Source of the DNA: Vibrio algicola
Lineage (GTDB): Bacteria > Pseudomonadota > Gammaproteobacteria > Enterobacterales > Vibrionaceae
Direction of reading: 5' to 3'
DNA: 64,000 nt
NCBI RefSeq assembly: GCF_009601765.2
Contig: NZ_CP045699.1
Coordinates: forward strand, 1,922,001-1,986,000
How positions within the stretch are numbered: the first letter of the stretch is position 1; each line of letters starts with the position of its first letter. The notes beneath the pieces were generated by a model. The model was not told the origin of the DNA. It saw only the letters and a program-made list of their open reading frames with translations, and did no database searches. The translations under genes were made by a program, and so were the position numbers. Shown here piece after piece: positions 54,448-64,000 of this stretch.

Positions 54448-55404
54448 CTACTCTACATTTTTAATTTGCAGCTCTCTTGGCACTTCAAAGAACATATTCT
54501 CTTCTCGCCCTAACACTTCTTCAACATCGGTTGCGCCCAGCTCTTGAATGCGTGCAATGATTTGATCGACTAACTCTTCTGGCGCGGAGGCTCCAGCGGT
54601 GACGCCAATTTTGTGTTTGCCGTCAAACCAAGTTGCATCAATATCTTCTGGGCAATCAATTAAGTAACCTTGAGTACCAAGCTTTTCAGCTAATTCTTTT
54701 AAACGGGTAGAGTTCGAGGAATTTCTAGAGCCTACCACCACCATAATATCGACACTACTGGCTAGAATACGCACTGCATCTTGACGGTTTTGAGTCGCGT
54801 AGCAAATATCATCTTTACGTGGCCCTTGGATATCAGGGAATACTTCACGCAATGTATTGATCACATCCGAAGTTTCATCCACCGACAAAGTGGTTTGGCT
54901 AACATAATGTAGATTAGTGGGATCTTTTACCGTTAATTTGGCAACATCTTCAGGGCGTTCAACCAGATACATACCACCAACGTCACTGGCATATTGCCCC
55001 ATAGTGCCTTCCACTTCAGGATGACCCGCATGACCAATAAGTACCACTTCCATATTCTTACGACTGGCACGAGCGACTTCCATGTGCACTTTCGTTACCA
55101 AAGGGCAAGTGGCATCAAATACGGTTAATTGACGCTCTTTTGCCTCACTACGCACCGCTTGAGAGACACCATGCGCCGAAAAAATAACAATGTTGTCATC
55201 TGGTACTTCAGATAGCTCTTCAACAAATACGGCGCCGCGCGCTTTTAAGCCTTCAACCACAAAACGGTTATGCACCACTTCATGGCGAACATAAATCGGT
55301 GGTTGATACATTTCTAAGGCACGTTCGACGATACTGATCGCACGATCAACACCAGCACAAAAACCACGCGGGTTTGCTAATAAAATTTTCATTTTTTGAG
55401 TCAT
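54448..55404 (-). CDS. ispH: 4-hydroxy-3-methylbut-2-enyl diphosphate reductase
   Basis: Last enzyme of the MEP isoprenoid pathway, an oxygen-sensitive 4Fe-4S protein making IPP and DMAPP. The 318-residue protein has the three cluster Cys in [23 protein letters not shown] and [11 protein letters not shown], and the catalytic Glu region [13 protein letters not shown]. It ends the leftward murJ-ribF-ileS-lspA-fkpB-ispH order. Confidence 0.97.
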   Translation of the reverse strand: MTQKMKILLANPRGFCAGVDRAISIVERALEMYQPPIYVRHEVVHNRFVVEGLKARGAVFVEELSEVPDDNIVIFSAHGVSQAVRSEAKERQLTVFDATCPLVTKVHMEVARASRKNMEVVLIGHAGHPEVEGTMGQYASDVGGMYLVERPEDVAKLTVKDPTNLHYVSQTTLSVDETSDVINTLREVFPDIQGPRKDDICYATQNRQDAVRILASSVDIMVVVGSRNSSNSTRLKELAEKLGTQGYLIDCPEDIDATWFDGKHKIGVTAGASAPEELVDQIIARIQELGATDVEEVLGREENMFFEVPRELQIKNVE

Positions 55405-55528
55405 GTCCTGAGCTATCTCTTGTGCGTCAATAATAGCGCTATTCTACCTATAACGAACTCACTGACAACCTCTAGATGAGATGTAATATCAATTCCAATA
55501 TCGCCTGGCGTCTAAAATCAAATAGTGA

Positions 55529-55957
55529 TTATTCGACGTTTAAAATTTCCACATCAAAAATAACATCTTGGCCTGAAAGTGGGTGATTAAAATCGACCGT
55601 CACTGAGTCACCGCTCATTTGAGAGATAATGCCTGGGATTTCACGACCATCTGGTCCGGTAAACGCCATAATCGTTCCAATTTCAAGATCTTGGCCATTA
55701 AAGCGAGTGCGATCCATATGTTGGATAAAATCTGGATTCGGCAAACCAAACGCATCCTTGGCTGCCAATTCAATCGCTTTTTTATCGCCAGTGGTTAAAT
55801 CAATAAGGCAGTGCTCAAAGTTCTCACTTAAGCTGCCATCTCCCATCACAAACTTAGCTGGCTTGCCTTGATTGTGGGTACTATCAGCAACGGAACCATC
55901 TTTAAGCTTGATGGTAAAATGCAAGGTAACTTGGCTAGTATTGGTTATGTTCGACAC
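55529..55957 (-). CDS. fkpB: FKBP-type peptidyl-prolyl isomerase FkpB (SlpA)
   Basis: The 142-residue protein begins with VTLHFTIKLKDGSVADSTH and has GDGSLSENFEHCLIDLTTGDKK, the flap-containing FKBP of the SlpA type, with NHPLSGQDVIFDVEIL at the end. Cytoplasmic prolyl isomerase and chaperone. It lies between lspA and ispH; a terminator at 56095-56126 separates it from lspA, so it may have its own promoter. Confidence 0.94.
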   Translation of the reverse strand: MSNITNTSQVTLHFTIKLKDGSVADSTHNQGKPAKFVMGDGSLSENFEHCLIDLTTGDKKAIELAAKDAFGLPNPDFIQHMDRTRFNGQDLEIGTIMAFTGPDGREIPGIISQMSGDSVTVDFNHPLSGQDVIFDVEILNVE

Positions 55958-56094
55958 AAAAATATCCTTATTTATATAGGGTTTAAAATTGAGATCCTAT
56001 GTGATTAGGGTGAGAGAGTAATCAAAGACTAAATGGCATTGGTATAACCCAACCGCAACCGAAATCTCAATCTCAACTATCTAGAATGAGTATA

Positions 56095-56126
56095 TAAAAA
56101 AGCGCCGCACGATAAACGTGCGGCGC
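56095..56126 (-). terminator. terminator after lspA
   Basis: Minus-strand arms AGCGCCGCACG / CGTGCGGCGCT, perfect 11 bp, with T6 following; 26 bases past the lspA stop. Confidence 0.9.
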
Positions 56127-56152
56127 TAATAAACTGAGGCTTAGATTACGAA

Positions 56153-56665
56153 TTAATCTTGCGACTGCTCTTTTTTTGTACGAAAACCGTCCAGTACAAT
56201 CATAACCGCGCCAATACAAATCGCTGAGTCGGCTAAGTTAAAGGCAGGCCAATGGTAGTTACCCCAGAAAAAATCGAGGTAATCGACCACGAAACCATGC
56301 ACTAAACGATCAAATACGTTACCGAGCGCGCCACCAATCACCATGGCATAAGCGGGATTATTCCAACGCTCTGTCGCCGGTAGTTTACGCATCCAGAAGA
56401 TCAGCATCGCGGTAACCGCAAATGCAATCGCACTAAAGAACCAACGTTGCCAACCCGGTTGATCGCTTAAAAAACTAAACGCTGCACCAAGGTTGTGAAC
56501 ATACAGTAGGTTAAAGAAAGGCAAAATCTCAATCCGATTTACCCAGCCGTAACCCATGTTGTTCATCACTAATAATTTAATGCCAATATCAGCAAAAAAT
56601 ACCAGCGCCGCTAGCCAAAGCCAGCGTACGCCTGATTGTTTAAGTGTTAACGATTGAGTCGTCAT
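56153..56665 (-). CDS. lspA: lipoprotein signal peptidase (signal peptidase II)
   Basis: Inner-membrane aspartic protease that removes signal peptides of lipoproteins such as BamD. The 170-residue protein has four membrane helices and catalytic Asp119 ([10 protein letters not shown]) and Asp146 (FNLADSAI), plus [10 protein letters not shown]. Its ATG shares one base with the ileS stop (TAATG), so translation is coupled. Confidence 0.96.
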   Translation of the reverse strand: MTTQSLTLKQSGVRWLWLAALVFFADIGIKLLVMNNMGYGWVNRIEILPFFNLLYVHNLGAAFSFLSDQPGWQRWFFSAIAFAVTAMLIFWMRKLPATERWNNPAYAMVIGGALGNVFDRLVHGFVVDYLDFFWGNYHWPAFNLADSAICIGAVMIVLDGFRTKKEQSQD

Positions 56666-59525
56666 TAGGCAAACTTACGCGCTTCGCCGTCACCGTCAAC
56701 GTTAGTCACACAACGACCACACACAGTTTCGTGTCCTGCGATAGTGCCAACATCGGCCACATGGTGCCAACAACGATCACATTTTTCAGCTTCTGAAGCC
56801 GTCACTTCAACAAATAAACCTTCAACTTCAGTTGCTTGGGCAGCATCGGTTTTAGCGCTTAATGGTTGAACTTGTGCTTTAGAGGTTAATAGCACAAAGC
56901 GAAGTTCATCTTCAAGTTTGTTCAGGTTAGCTGCTAATGCGTCATCGGCGTATAACACAACTTCCGCTTGTAGCGAACCACCAATGGTTTTGTCTTTACG
57001 CGCAGTTTCGAGCAATTTGTTCACGCCAGCACGAACCGATTGGATTTGAGCCCAGAAATCGTTGTTTAGTGCTTCGCCTTGTTCTAGACCAAATAAACCG
57101 TCGAACCAGTCACCGGTGAACACGAAAGTATCACGCGCTTCGCCATTGGCTTGATTGGTTGGCATTTCGTTCCAGATTTCATCTGCCGTGAACGACATGA
57201 TAGGAGCCATCCAACGCACTAATGCTTCTACAATGTAGTACAGAGCGGTTTGACAACTACGTTGAGCATGACCGCCCAATTTGGCTGTGTACTGGCGATC
57301 TTTAATCACATCTAAGTAGAACGAACCCATTTCAATTGAGCAGAACTGCATCAAACGCTGAGTTACGCCATGGGTGTTGTACTCTTCATAAGCTTTTACG
57401 ATTTCAGTTTGCGCCGCTTGTGCACGACCCACAGCCCAGCGATCGAGTGCAACCATATCTTGTGGCGCAACCATATCGGTAGCAGGGTTGAAACCTTTCA
57501 AGTTAGCGAGGAAGAAACGCGCAGTATTACGAATACGACGGTAAGAATCGGCGCTGCGTTTTAGAATTTCATCCGACACTGCCACTTCGCCAGTGTAATC
57601 GGTAGAAGCAACCCATAAACGCAAAATATCCGCGCCAAGTTTGTTGGTCACATCTTTTGGTGAAACCACGTTACCGATAGATTTAGACATCTTACGGCCG
57701 TTAGCATCCACCACAAAACCGTGAGTTAATACTTGTTTGTAAGGGGGCTTTATCTTTCATTGCCACAGAGGTGATCAATGAGGATTGGAACCAACCACGG
57801 TGTTGATCCGAACCTTCAAGGTACAGATCAGCGCTGTTGCCATTGAATTCGCCGCGACTATCTACTACTGAATAGTGAGTCGTGCCTGAATCAAACCATA
57901 CATCTAAAGTATCGAGTACTTTTTCGTAATTGGCGGCATCGGCTGCGCCCATTAAGTCAGCAGGATCAAGATCCCACCATGCTTGAATGCCTTTTTCTTC
58001 AACCAGTTTTGCCACTTTTTCGATCAGTGCTGGAGAGTCTGGGTGCAATTCTGCGGTTTCTTTATGTACGAATAATGCGATTGGTACGCCCCCAAGTACG
58101 TTGACGTGAGATACACCATTCTGGGCGACCTTCGATCATACCTTCAATGCGGCTTTGACCCCATTCTGGCATCCATTCAACGTTTTTGATTTCGCTTAAT
58201 GCTTTCGCACGTAGACCGGCTTGATCCATCGAGATAAACCATTGTGGCGTGGCGCGGAAGATGATCGGAGTCTTATGACGCCAGCAATGTGGGTAGCTAT
58301 GCTCAAAAGAGTGATGATGCAGCAATGCACCTTTTTGTTGTAACACTTCTAATACCGAAGCATTGGCTTTGAATACGTGTTGACCAGCAAATAGCTCGGT
58401 ATCGGGTAGATACACACCATTTGACCCTACAGGGTTCGCCACTTCAAGATCGTAACGCTTACCGACCACGAAATCTTCTTGACCGTGGCCCGGAGCGGTA
58501 TGAACCACACCAGTACCGGATTCAGTGGTCACGTGCTCACCTAAAATAGCCGGTACGGTGAAATCGTAGAATGGGTGATTAAACTGACATAGCTCTAGAG
58601 CTGCGCCAGTCGTAAAGCCTAAGTTATGGTAGTGCTCAACATTCACGCTATCCATTACCGCTGTCGCCAACTCAGAAGCCACGATAATACGCTCTGCTGG
58701 TTGATCGCCATTGGCTTCAATTTGGATTAATACGTATTCAAGATCATCACGCAAACAAACCGCGCGGTTAGCCGGCATGGTCCATGGTGTGGTGGTCCAG
58801 ATAACAACCGACACATCACCTTGACCTTGATGACCTTCTTTACAATCAAATTTTGCCAGTGTCGCCGCTTCATCTGTCGCTTTAAAACGCACATAGATAG
58901 AAGGCGATACTTTATCTTTATATTCTACTTCCGCTTCGGCTAATGCAGAACCACAGTCAGTACACCAGTGAACAGGTTTAAAACCTTTTAGCAAGTGACC
59001 TTGATCGGCAATTTTACCTAATGAGCGGATAATGTTGGCCTCGGTGCCAAAATCCATGGTGCGGTAAGGTTTGTCCCACTCGCCCATAATGCCTAAACGC
59101 TTAAAGCTTTCTTTTTGGCCTTCAACTTGACCTGCTGCGTATTTACGACATTCTTCACGAAATTCAGCCGCCGTGATCTTTTGACCTGGCTTGCCTTTTT
59201 TCTTCTCTACCATTAATTCAATTGGTAGACCGTGGCAATCCCAACCTGGAACGTACGGAGCATCAAAGCCAGATAGCGTCTTTGATTTAATAATAATGTC
59301 TTTAAGAATTTTATTTAAAGCGTGACCAATATGAATATCACCGTTGGCATAAGGAGGGCCATCGTGTAATACAAACGATTTTTTACCTTTCTTTGCTGCG
59401 CGGATTGCGCCGTAAAGATCTTCTTGGTACCAACGCTTAAGCATTTCTGGCTCACGATTGGCCAGATTTCCACGCATTGGAAACCCTGTGTCAGGTAGAT
59501 TCAGAGTATCTTTATAATCAGTCAT
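56665..59525 (-). pseudogene. ileS: isoleucyl-tRNA synthetase, split by two frameshifts
   Basis: Three consecutive frames together encode a full-length IleRS: 58062-59525 (487 residues, HIGH motif [10 protein letters not shown]), 57701-58048 and 56665-57714 (KMSKS motif [11 protein letters not shown]-terminal zinc motif CDRCWHH...CGRC). Joining needs removal of one base at 58089-58093 (five C on the plus strand, four expected: [14 protein letters not shown] resumes) and one at 57743-57747 (five G, four expected: [13 protein letters not shown] resumes). IleRS is essential and no other copy is in the window, so sequencing error is more likely than true decay. It lies between ribF and lspA. Confidence 0.93.
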
Positions 59526-59588
59526 CGATTCTTAATTCCGTTACATTGGGCGACATTAATGAGAAGTTTAATTTCTGGGCTGTTCGCG

Positions 59589-60569
59589 TTAGCAACCAGG
59601 CTCGGAAAGTATATTATGTTCAAGCAACCACACCCTTGCGGCTTGAGCATCTAAGTCTATTTGTTGTTTCAGTAGCTCGAAATTATCGAACTTTTTTTCA
59701 TCTCGAAGTTTATGCAACAGCACCACTTCGAGTTGTTTACCATAAATATTTTGTTGGAAATCAAATAAATGCACTTCCAATTGTTGGCGAACCCCATTGA
59801 CCGTTGGGCGGTTACCGATATTCGCAACCCCACCGACAACCTGTTGATTACCATCAATAATCTTCACTACATACACACCAGAAACCGGTGATACGTTGCG
59901 CTTTAATGCAATGTTCGCGGTTGGGAAACCAATGGTACGACCCAGTTTACGACCATGAGCCACTCGTCCGTTTATGCTGTAATCACGCCCTAACATGGCG
60001 GCAGCTTCTGGTAAGTGATCTTGCGCCAGTGCTTTTCTTATTGCTGTACTGCTGACTCGAATAGAATCTGGCTGAGCATTGTGTTTTGGCGTATGCATGC
60101 AAAAACTGTCGGTGCTCACCACTTCAAAGCCGTATTGTTGTCCGGCCAATTTTAAATCATCAAACGAGCCTTGACGATTTTTACCAAAGCGAAAATCATC
60201 CCCAACCACTAAATATTTGACGCCTAAATTAGCAATCAATAAATCTCGAATAAAAGCATCGGGAGTTAAGTTAGCAAAGCTTTGATTAAAATTAACACAC
60301 AGTAGTCGGTCAATGTTGCATTTGGCCAATTTAACAAACTTATCTCGCAGCCGAGTTAACCGCGCAGGCGCTGATTGCTTAGCAAAAAACTCCATCGGTT
60401 GAGGCTCAAATGTCATCACAACCGCAGGTAAATCTAATACTTCAGCATGTTGACACAATCGTCTTAGCACTTGCTGGTGGCCTAAATGCACCCCATCAAA
60501 GTTACCAATACTGAGCACGCACCCTTTATGATGCGATTTGATATTGTGAATGCCGCGGATTAATTCCAT
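59589..60569 (-). CDS. ribF: bifunctional riboflavin kinase / FAD synthetase
   Basis: Makes FMN and FAD from riboflavin. The 326-residue protein has the N-terminal adenylyltransferase with SIGNFDGVHLGHQQVL, VMTFEPQPMEFF and GDDFRFGKNRQG, and the C-terminal flavokinase with GRTIGFPTANI and NIGNRPTV. Length is normal. It follows murJ and precedes ileS on the same strand. Confidence 0.97.
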   Translation of the reverse strand: MELIRGIHNIKSHHKGCVLSIGNFDGVHLGHQQVLRRLCQHAEVLDLPAVVMTFEPQPMEFFAKQSAPARLTRLRDKFVKLAKCNIDRLLCVNFNQSFANLTPDAFIRDLLIANLGVKYLVVGDDFRFGKNRQGSFDDLKLAGQQYGFEVVSTDSFCMHTPKHNAQPDSIRVSSTAIRKALAQDHLPEAAAMLGRDYSINGRVAHGRKLGRTIGFPTANIALKRNVSPVSGVYVVKIIDGNQQVVGGVANIGNRPTVNGVRQQLEVHLFDFQQNIYGKQLEVVLLHKLRDEKKFDNFELLKQQIDLDAQAARVWLLEHNILSEPGC

Positions 60570-60680
60570 ATTAAGGTTCTTATTACCAGGGTTTTATTGT
60601 GCGTTAAACTGGCGAATTATACACATAAACCCCCTACCAATGCGAGCATCCTAGCGGCAGTTTATGTGTATCATGGCGGA

Positions 60681-62237
60681 TTAATGGCCTTTTAGATCTT
60701 TCACCCGAATGCCAAACGTTAAGATTGAGACGATATACCCCACCGCCCCCAAACCAATTAAGCCAATTAACCAGTAAGCACGGGTCGAAATATGCCAAGT
60801 TAACCACACACTCATATCCGCTAATTGCCAATCCAATAACGCGGCCATCACGCCACCTGCAATCACCACTTTCAAGGCAAAAATCAAGGTTTCACGCGAT
60901 AAACGATACACTCCTGCAATGTGCAAACCACGATACAGCAACACCATATTGACCAAGGCCGAAAGCGAAGTCGCCATCGCTAGACCAACATAACCAAAGA
61001 AATAAGCAAAAATCGCATTAAAGACCATATTGGTCAGCATTGCGATAATGCCGTAGCGCACAGGGGTTTTGGTGTCTTGTCTTGAGTAATAACCCGGCGC
61101 TAATACTTTGATCAACATGAAATTTAACAAGCCGGAGGCATAAGCAAACAACGATAATGACGCATTGTGTACATCGCTTGGCATAAATTCACCACGCATA
61201 AACAAGACCATTAGCATAGGTTTAGCTAATACGATCAAACCCACCATCGCTGGTACGCCCAGTAAGATCACCATGCGTACTCCCCAATCCATAGTATCGG
61301 AGAAACCTTTTGATTCAGCATCGACATGCTTACGCGACAAGGCTGGCAAGATCACGGTCGCAATCGCAATCCCAAACAAGCCTAACGGAAACTCTAATAA
61401 GCGATCTGAGTAATACAGCCAACTGATCGAGCCGGTCATTAGGAAACTCGCCACCATGGTATCAAACAATAAGTTAATTTGACTGACAGACACACCAAAC
61501 AAAGCAGGGATCATCAAGGTGCGAATTTTTTTCACCCCCGGATCATTCCAACCCCATTGTGGTTTTACCAATAAGCCTTCGCGGTACATAAACGGGATTT
61601 GGAAGCCAAATTGCACTAAGCCCCCTAAAAAGACCCCAATTGCTAAGCCGACTTCCGGTTGTTGCATGTGCGGAGCAATAAAAATCGCCGCAATAATCAT
61701 CATCACATTAAGAAAAACGGGGGTGAAAGATGAAACGGCAAATTTTCCTATGGTATTAAGCACCGCGCCCGACAGCGCCACAAAGGTGATAAACCATAAA
61801 TAAGGAAAGGTAATTTTGAGTAGGAAGCTTGCTAGCTCAAATTTATGCGCATTCGGACCGCCATGTAACCAGTCCATAAACCAACCCGCACCAAAAATAG
61901 CCGTCACCACTCCAGAGCCTACCACCCCACAAATAGTCACTATGGTCACTAACACCCCTAGAGTACCGGAGGCTTTAGCGATCAGATCGCGGGTTTTATC
62001 TTTGTCTCCTGCCGCGTGATATTCGGTTAAGACTGGTACAAAAGCTTGCGAGAATGCCCCTTCGGCAAATAAGCGACGTAAAAAGTTGGGAATTCGGTTG
62101 GCAAAGAAAAAGACATCCGCTGCTGCCCCCGCCCCCATCAAATTAGCCACCACAACATCACGGACTAGGCCTAATATCCTAGAAACAAAGGTCATTGCGC
62201 TTACAATAAGCCCAGATTTAAGCAGTTTTCTACTCAC
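60681..62237 (-). CDS. murJ: lipid II flippase MurJ
   Basis: Inner-membrane MOP-family protein that flips lipid II for cell-wall synthesis. The frame opens at 62270, but the GTG at 62237 has GAGG at correct spacing and starts VSRKLLKSGLIVSAMTFVSR, aligning with other MurJ proteins, so I use it (518 residues). About fourteen membrane segments; GLVRDVVVANLMGAG and FFANRIPNFLRRLFAEGAFS are diagnostic. Confidence 0.96.
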   Translation of the reverse strand: MSRKLLKSGLIVSAMTFVSRILGLVRDVVVANLMGAGAAADVFFFANRIPNFLRRLFAEGAFSQAFVPVLTEYHAAGDKDKTRDLIAKASGTLGVLVTIVTICGVVGSGVVTAIFGAGWFMDWLHGGPNAHKFELASFLLKITFPYLWFITFVALSGAVLNTIGKFAVSSFTPVFLNVMMIIAAIFIAPHMQQPEVGLAIGVFLGGLVQFGFQIPFMYREGLLVKPQWGWNDPGVKKIRTLMIPALFGVSVSQINLLFDTMVASFLMTGSISWLYYSDRLLEFPLGLFGIAIATVILPALSRKHVDAESKGFSDTMDWGVRMVILLGVPAMVGLIVLAKPMLMVLFMRGEFMPSDVHNASLSLFAYASGLLNFMLIKVLAPGYYSRQDTKTPVRYGIIAMLTNMVFNAIFAYFFGYVGLAMATSLSALVNMVLLYRGLHIAGVYRLSRETLIFALKVVIAGGVMAALLDWQLADMSVWLTWHISTRAYWLIGLIGLGAVGYIVSILTFGIRVKDLKGH

Positions 62238-62450
62238 ACGTGCCTCAAATATAAAGAGTGGGTACAACAAAAATAAGCAATCTTTCGCTCACAGGATTAA
62301 AATTAAAAACAAAGCAAAAGAGTTACTCATGTGATGAGATAATTAATAGCATTGGAAAACAAATGCTGATAGAATCCACGCCATCTTAACCGCGTAGACC
62401 TCACTTCTCCAAAGTTTTCTTTGGAAAAGCTTGGTTTTCGTACAAATCTG

Positions 62451-62479
62451 TTGACAACCACGTAGGAAAGAGGCATAGT
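62451..62479 (+). promoter_or_regulatory. promoter of rpsT
   Basis: Perfect TTGACA (62451-62456), 17-base spacer, CATAGT (62474-62479), GC-rich discriminator CCTCGCCC as expected for a growth-rate-regulated ribosomal gene. Confidence 0.85.
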
Positions 62480-62526
62480 CCTCGCCCTTAAATTGTCACC
62501 GAACTAAAGTTTTGGGAGTTAGACCC

Positions 62527-62787
62527 TTGGCAAACACTAAATCTGCTAAGAAGCGCGCGATCCAAGCTGAGAAACGTCGCCAGCACAATGCTAGCCGTCG
62601 CTCAATGATGCGCACTTACATGAAAAAAACTATTGCCGCTATTGAAGCTGGTAATAAAGAAGCGGCTACTGCTGCTCTAGTTGAAGTTACACCTCTTCTA
62701 GATCGCATGGCGACTAAAGGCCTTATTCATAAGAATAAAGCTGCTCGTCACAAGTCTCGCTTCACTGCAGCAATCAAAGCACTTTAA
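62527..62787 (+). CDS. rpsT: 30S ribosomal protein S20, TTG start
   Basis: The 86-residue basic protein starts [20 protein letters not shown] after an initiator TTG at 62527; an in-frame upstream start at 62512 gives a five-residue extension that no homologue has. E. coli rpsT also uses UUG, which lowers initiation and permits autoregulation. Ribosome site GGGAG lies about 11 bases upstream. Divergent from murJ. Confidence 0.95.
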   Translation: MANTKSAKKRAIQAEKRRQHNASRRSMMRTYMKKTIAAIEAGNKEAATAALVEVTPLLDRMATKGLIHKNKAARHKSRFTAAIKAL

Positions 62788-62812
62788 TTTTATATTAAAC
62801 GCTTAATTGCAC

Positions 62813-62838
62813 AAAAACCGGCCTCGGCCGGTTTTTTT
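62813..62838 (+). terminator. rho-independent terminator of rpsT
   Basis: Arms AAAAACCGGCC / GGCCGGTTTTT with TC loop and T7. Confidence 0.92.
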
Positions 62839-62847
62839 ATATCTAAA

Positions 62848-62933
62848 ATTTGTCACTCACAACGTCTAATACCCATTCTATAAATTTAATATTTGTCACT
62901 CACAGCCCCTAATACCAATTCCATAAATTTAAT
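62848..62933. repeat. two tandem 43-bp units adjoining repeat copy C
   Basis: 62848-62890 and 62891-62933 align without gaps at about 38 of 43 positions. Each unit runs ATTTGTCACTCACA...CTAATACC..ATAAATTTAAT; the second unit forms the outer end of repeat copy C. Confidence 0.8.
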
Positions 62934-63055
62934 GATCGTTCAAAATTGAGTACAGAGAAAAGTGTCAAAGGATATGGATGGTCTTTCTCAAGCACCAAGG
63001 ACGGATCAGCGTCTTTTCGGCGTATTCAAATTGATCAAATATTAAATGGAATGGG
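62915..63055 (-). repeat. dispersed ~140-bp intergenic repeat, copy C
   Basis: Most complete copy of the element at 1697-1829, inverted relative to it. Outer ends CCAATTCCATAAATTTAAT (left) and ATTAAATGGAATGG (right) form imperfect terminal inverted repeats. It lies between rpsT and convergent hlyU, again in a 3'-3' intergenic position. Confidence 0.8.
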
Positions 63056-63064
63056 GATAATTCT

Positions 63065-63358
63065 TTAATCACAATACAGCTTATGCAACTGCTGTATCAT
63101 GGCTTTCACTTCGGTACTATGTAGCGAGTAATACACCGTCTGAGACTGCTTACGGGTTGTGACTAGCCCATCACGGCGCAACCATGCCAAATGCTGCGAT
63201 AACGCCGATTGGCTTAATGCTAACAATTCCCCCAACTGGCCGACCGATAACTCTTGATCGTGCAAAATACACAGGATTTGCAATCGGCTCTCATTGGCCA
63301 TGGCTTTAAGAAGTACCACCGCTTGCGCTACGTTGCCTTCCATTTTGACTAAATCCAT
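63065..63358 (-). CDS. hlyU: ArsR-family transcriptional regulator HlyU
   Basis: The 97-residue winged-helix protein closely follows V. cholerae HlyU: KAMANESRLQILC, LALSQSALSQHLAWLRRDGLV and STEVKAMIQQLHKLYC, with the two HlyU cysteines (C30, C96) that respond to redox state. HlyU derepresses hemolysin and RTX toxin genes in vibrios by displacing H-NS; no toxin gene is in this window. It is 52 bases past the nhaR stop and leftward. Confidence 0.92.
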   Translation of the reverse strand: MDLVKMEGNVAQAVVLLKAMANESRLQILCILHDQELSVGQLGELLALSQSALSQHLAWLRRDGLVTTRKQSQTVYYSLHSTEVKAMIQQLHKLYCD

Positions 63359-63410
63359 CTTACTGCCTCATAAACTGGAACATTCTTCATCATCAATACT
63401 TGAATCTGCA

Positions 63411-64000
63411 TTAATGAAATAGATTACTAAAGTCAGCCTCACACACACTCTTAACTGCCGGATGCTGGATCATACGTTCTGCAAAAATAACGTAGTATTC
63501 TTCTTTTAATCCTTCAATTTCACTCACCAAATGAATAGGTACTTCATCTTTCACTTCATTAAAATAAATCGACGGCGCTAAGAAAATGGCATCTTTGTGG
63601 TAACGAGCGAATACTTTCATTAATGCGGCATCATCAAACTCACCTAAAATATCAGGCGTGATCGCTAGGCTTTCAAACCAATGCAAAATATTACGCCCCA
63701 TTGCGGTTCGACGACCAGGCATTAATAATTTTTTATCTTGTAAAATAGCAGGAAAACTTTTGGCATCGATCGGGCTAGAAGAAAAGAAGCTCATATTACA
63801 TTCGCCCAGTTTTTTGCTAAATAATCCTGGGCTTTGACTCGAATCGACCGGACAATCTGAGAGGATCATATCCAACTTATGCTGCGAGAGTTGTTCTAGC
63901 AATAGTTCATGGGTCGATTCAAAACAGCGTAAATGAATACTGTTATCTTCCGGTACAGTGGTCATGAGTATTTTGCTCACCAAGCGCTTAGATAACGCAT
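63411..64000 (-). CDS. nhaR: LysR-type regulator NhaR, 5' part cut by window edge
   Basis: The frame stays open to the right edge, so the DNA-binding domain is missing. The visible effector domain, [18 protein letters not shown] onward with [20 protein letters not shown] and [17 protein letters not shown], matches NhaR closely, including the end [20 protein letters not shown]. NhaR activates Na+/H+ antiporter nhaA in response to Na+. Confidence 0.92.
   Translation of the reverse strand, partial: ALSKRLVSKILMTTVPEDNSIHLRCFESTHELLLEQLSQHKLDMILSDCPVDSSQSPGLFSKKLGECNMSFFSSSPIDAKSFPAILQDKKLLMPGRRTAMGRNILHWFESLAITPDILGEFDDAALMKVFARYHKDAIFLAPSIYFNEVKDEVPIHLVSEIEGLKEEYYVIFAERMIQHPAVKSVCEADFSNLFH

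Noticed and set aside
54341..54547. 68-codon frame after cstA
   Set aside because: Runs into ispH antisense and has a low-complexity, non-protein-like composition.
56665..59525. Programmed frameshifting in ileS
   Set aside because: Two separate +1 shifts would be needed, with no slippery context plus stimulatory structure recognised; not known for this gene.

Overview
The window is an ordinary core-chromosome segment of a Vibrionaceae bacterium, most likely a Vibrio. Evidence: HlyU- and OxyR2-type regulators, long-form PstC and PstA proteins, an rRNA operon with tRNA-Glu-Lys-Ala-Val in the spacer, and a gene order that matches chromosome I of Vibrio as I remember it. I cannot name a species. 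There is no prophage, transposase, integron, CRISPR array or defence island, and I found no convincing new multi-gene system.

Layout. 1-7.6 kb: trmJ (cut by the left edge), suhB, then the leftward tgt/queA and yajC-secD-secF group for queuosine synthesis and protein export. 7.6-11 kb: a frameshifted CBS-domain gene, the divergent oxyR2/peroxiredoxin pair and cutC. 11-19.8 kb: the leftward phosphate regulon phoB-phoR-pstS-pstC-pstA-pstB-phoU behind a clear Pho box. 19.9-23.6 kb: rdgC, trhP-yfhL and nfsA. 23.7-29.9 kb: a complete leftward rRNA operon with two promoters, two boxA sites and five tRNAs. 30-36 kb: clpB behind a sigma-32-like promoter, pgeF-rluD, bamD and raiA. 36-47 kb: pheL-pheA with its attenuator, yjjX, slt-trpR, ettA, an M23 peptidase, an AT-rich orphan lipoprotein, and tyrA/aroF with TyrR-like boxes. 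47-54 kb: the BtsS/BtsR-type pyruvate-sensing pair, a PsiE-family protein, an NhaP-type antiporter, a DUF2799 lipoprotein and a CstA-family transporter. 54-62.5 kb: leftward murJ, ribF, ileS, lspA, fkpB, ispH. 62.5-64 kb: rpsT, hlyU and nhaR (cut by the right edge).

Themes. Aromatic amino-acid control is concentrated here: pheA by attenuation, aroF by probable TyrR boxes, and trpR itself. The Pho cluster is self-contained and probably autoregulated. SuhB, an antitermination co-factor, and the boxA sites it serves lie in the same window; this SuhB carries Asn where the family has a metal-binding Asp.

Most notable are sequence-integrity signals. The essential ileS is broken by two separate +1 changes, each in a five-base G/C run. 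The tRNA-Glu acceptor arm carries an extra C in a C run. A CBS-domain gene lacks one base near its 3' end. Together these look more like base-calling errors than biology. Three copies of a dispersed repeat (one with a 43-bp tandem duplication at its end) and one TATACCC-ended palindromic repeat are the only repetitive elements found.
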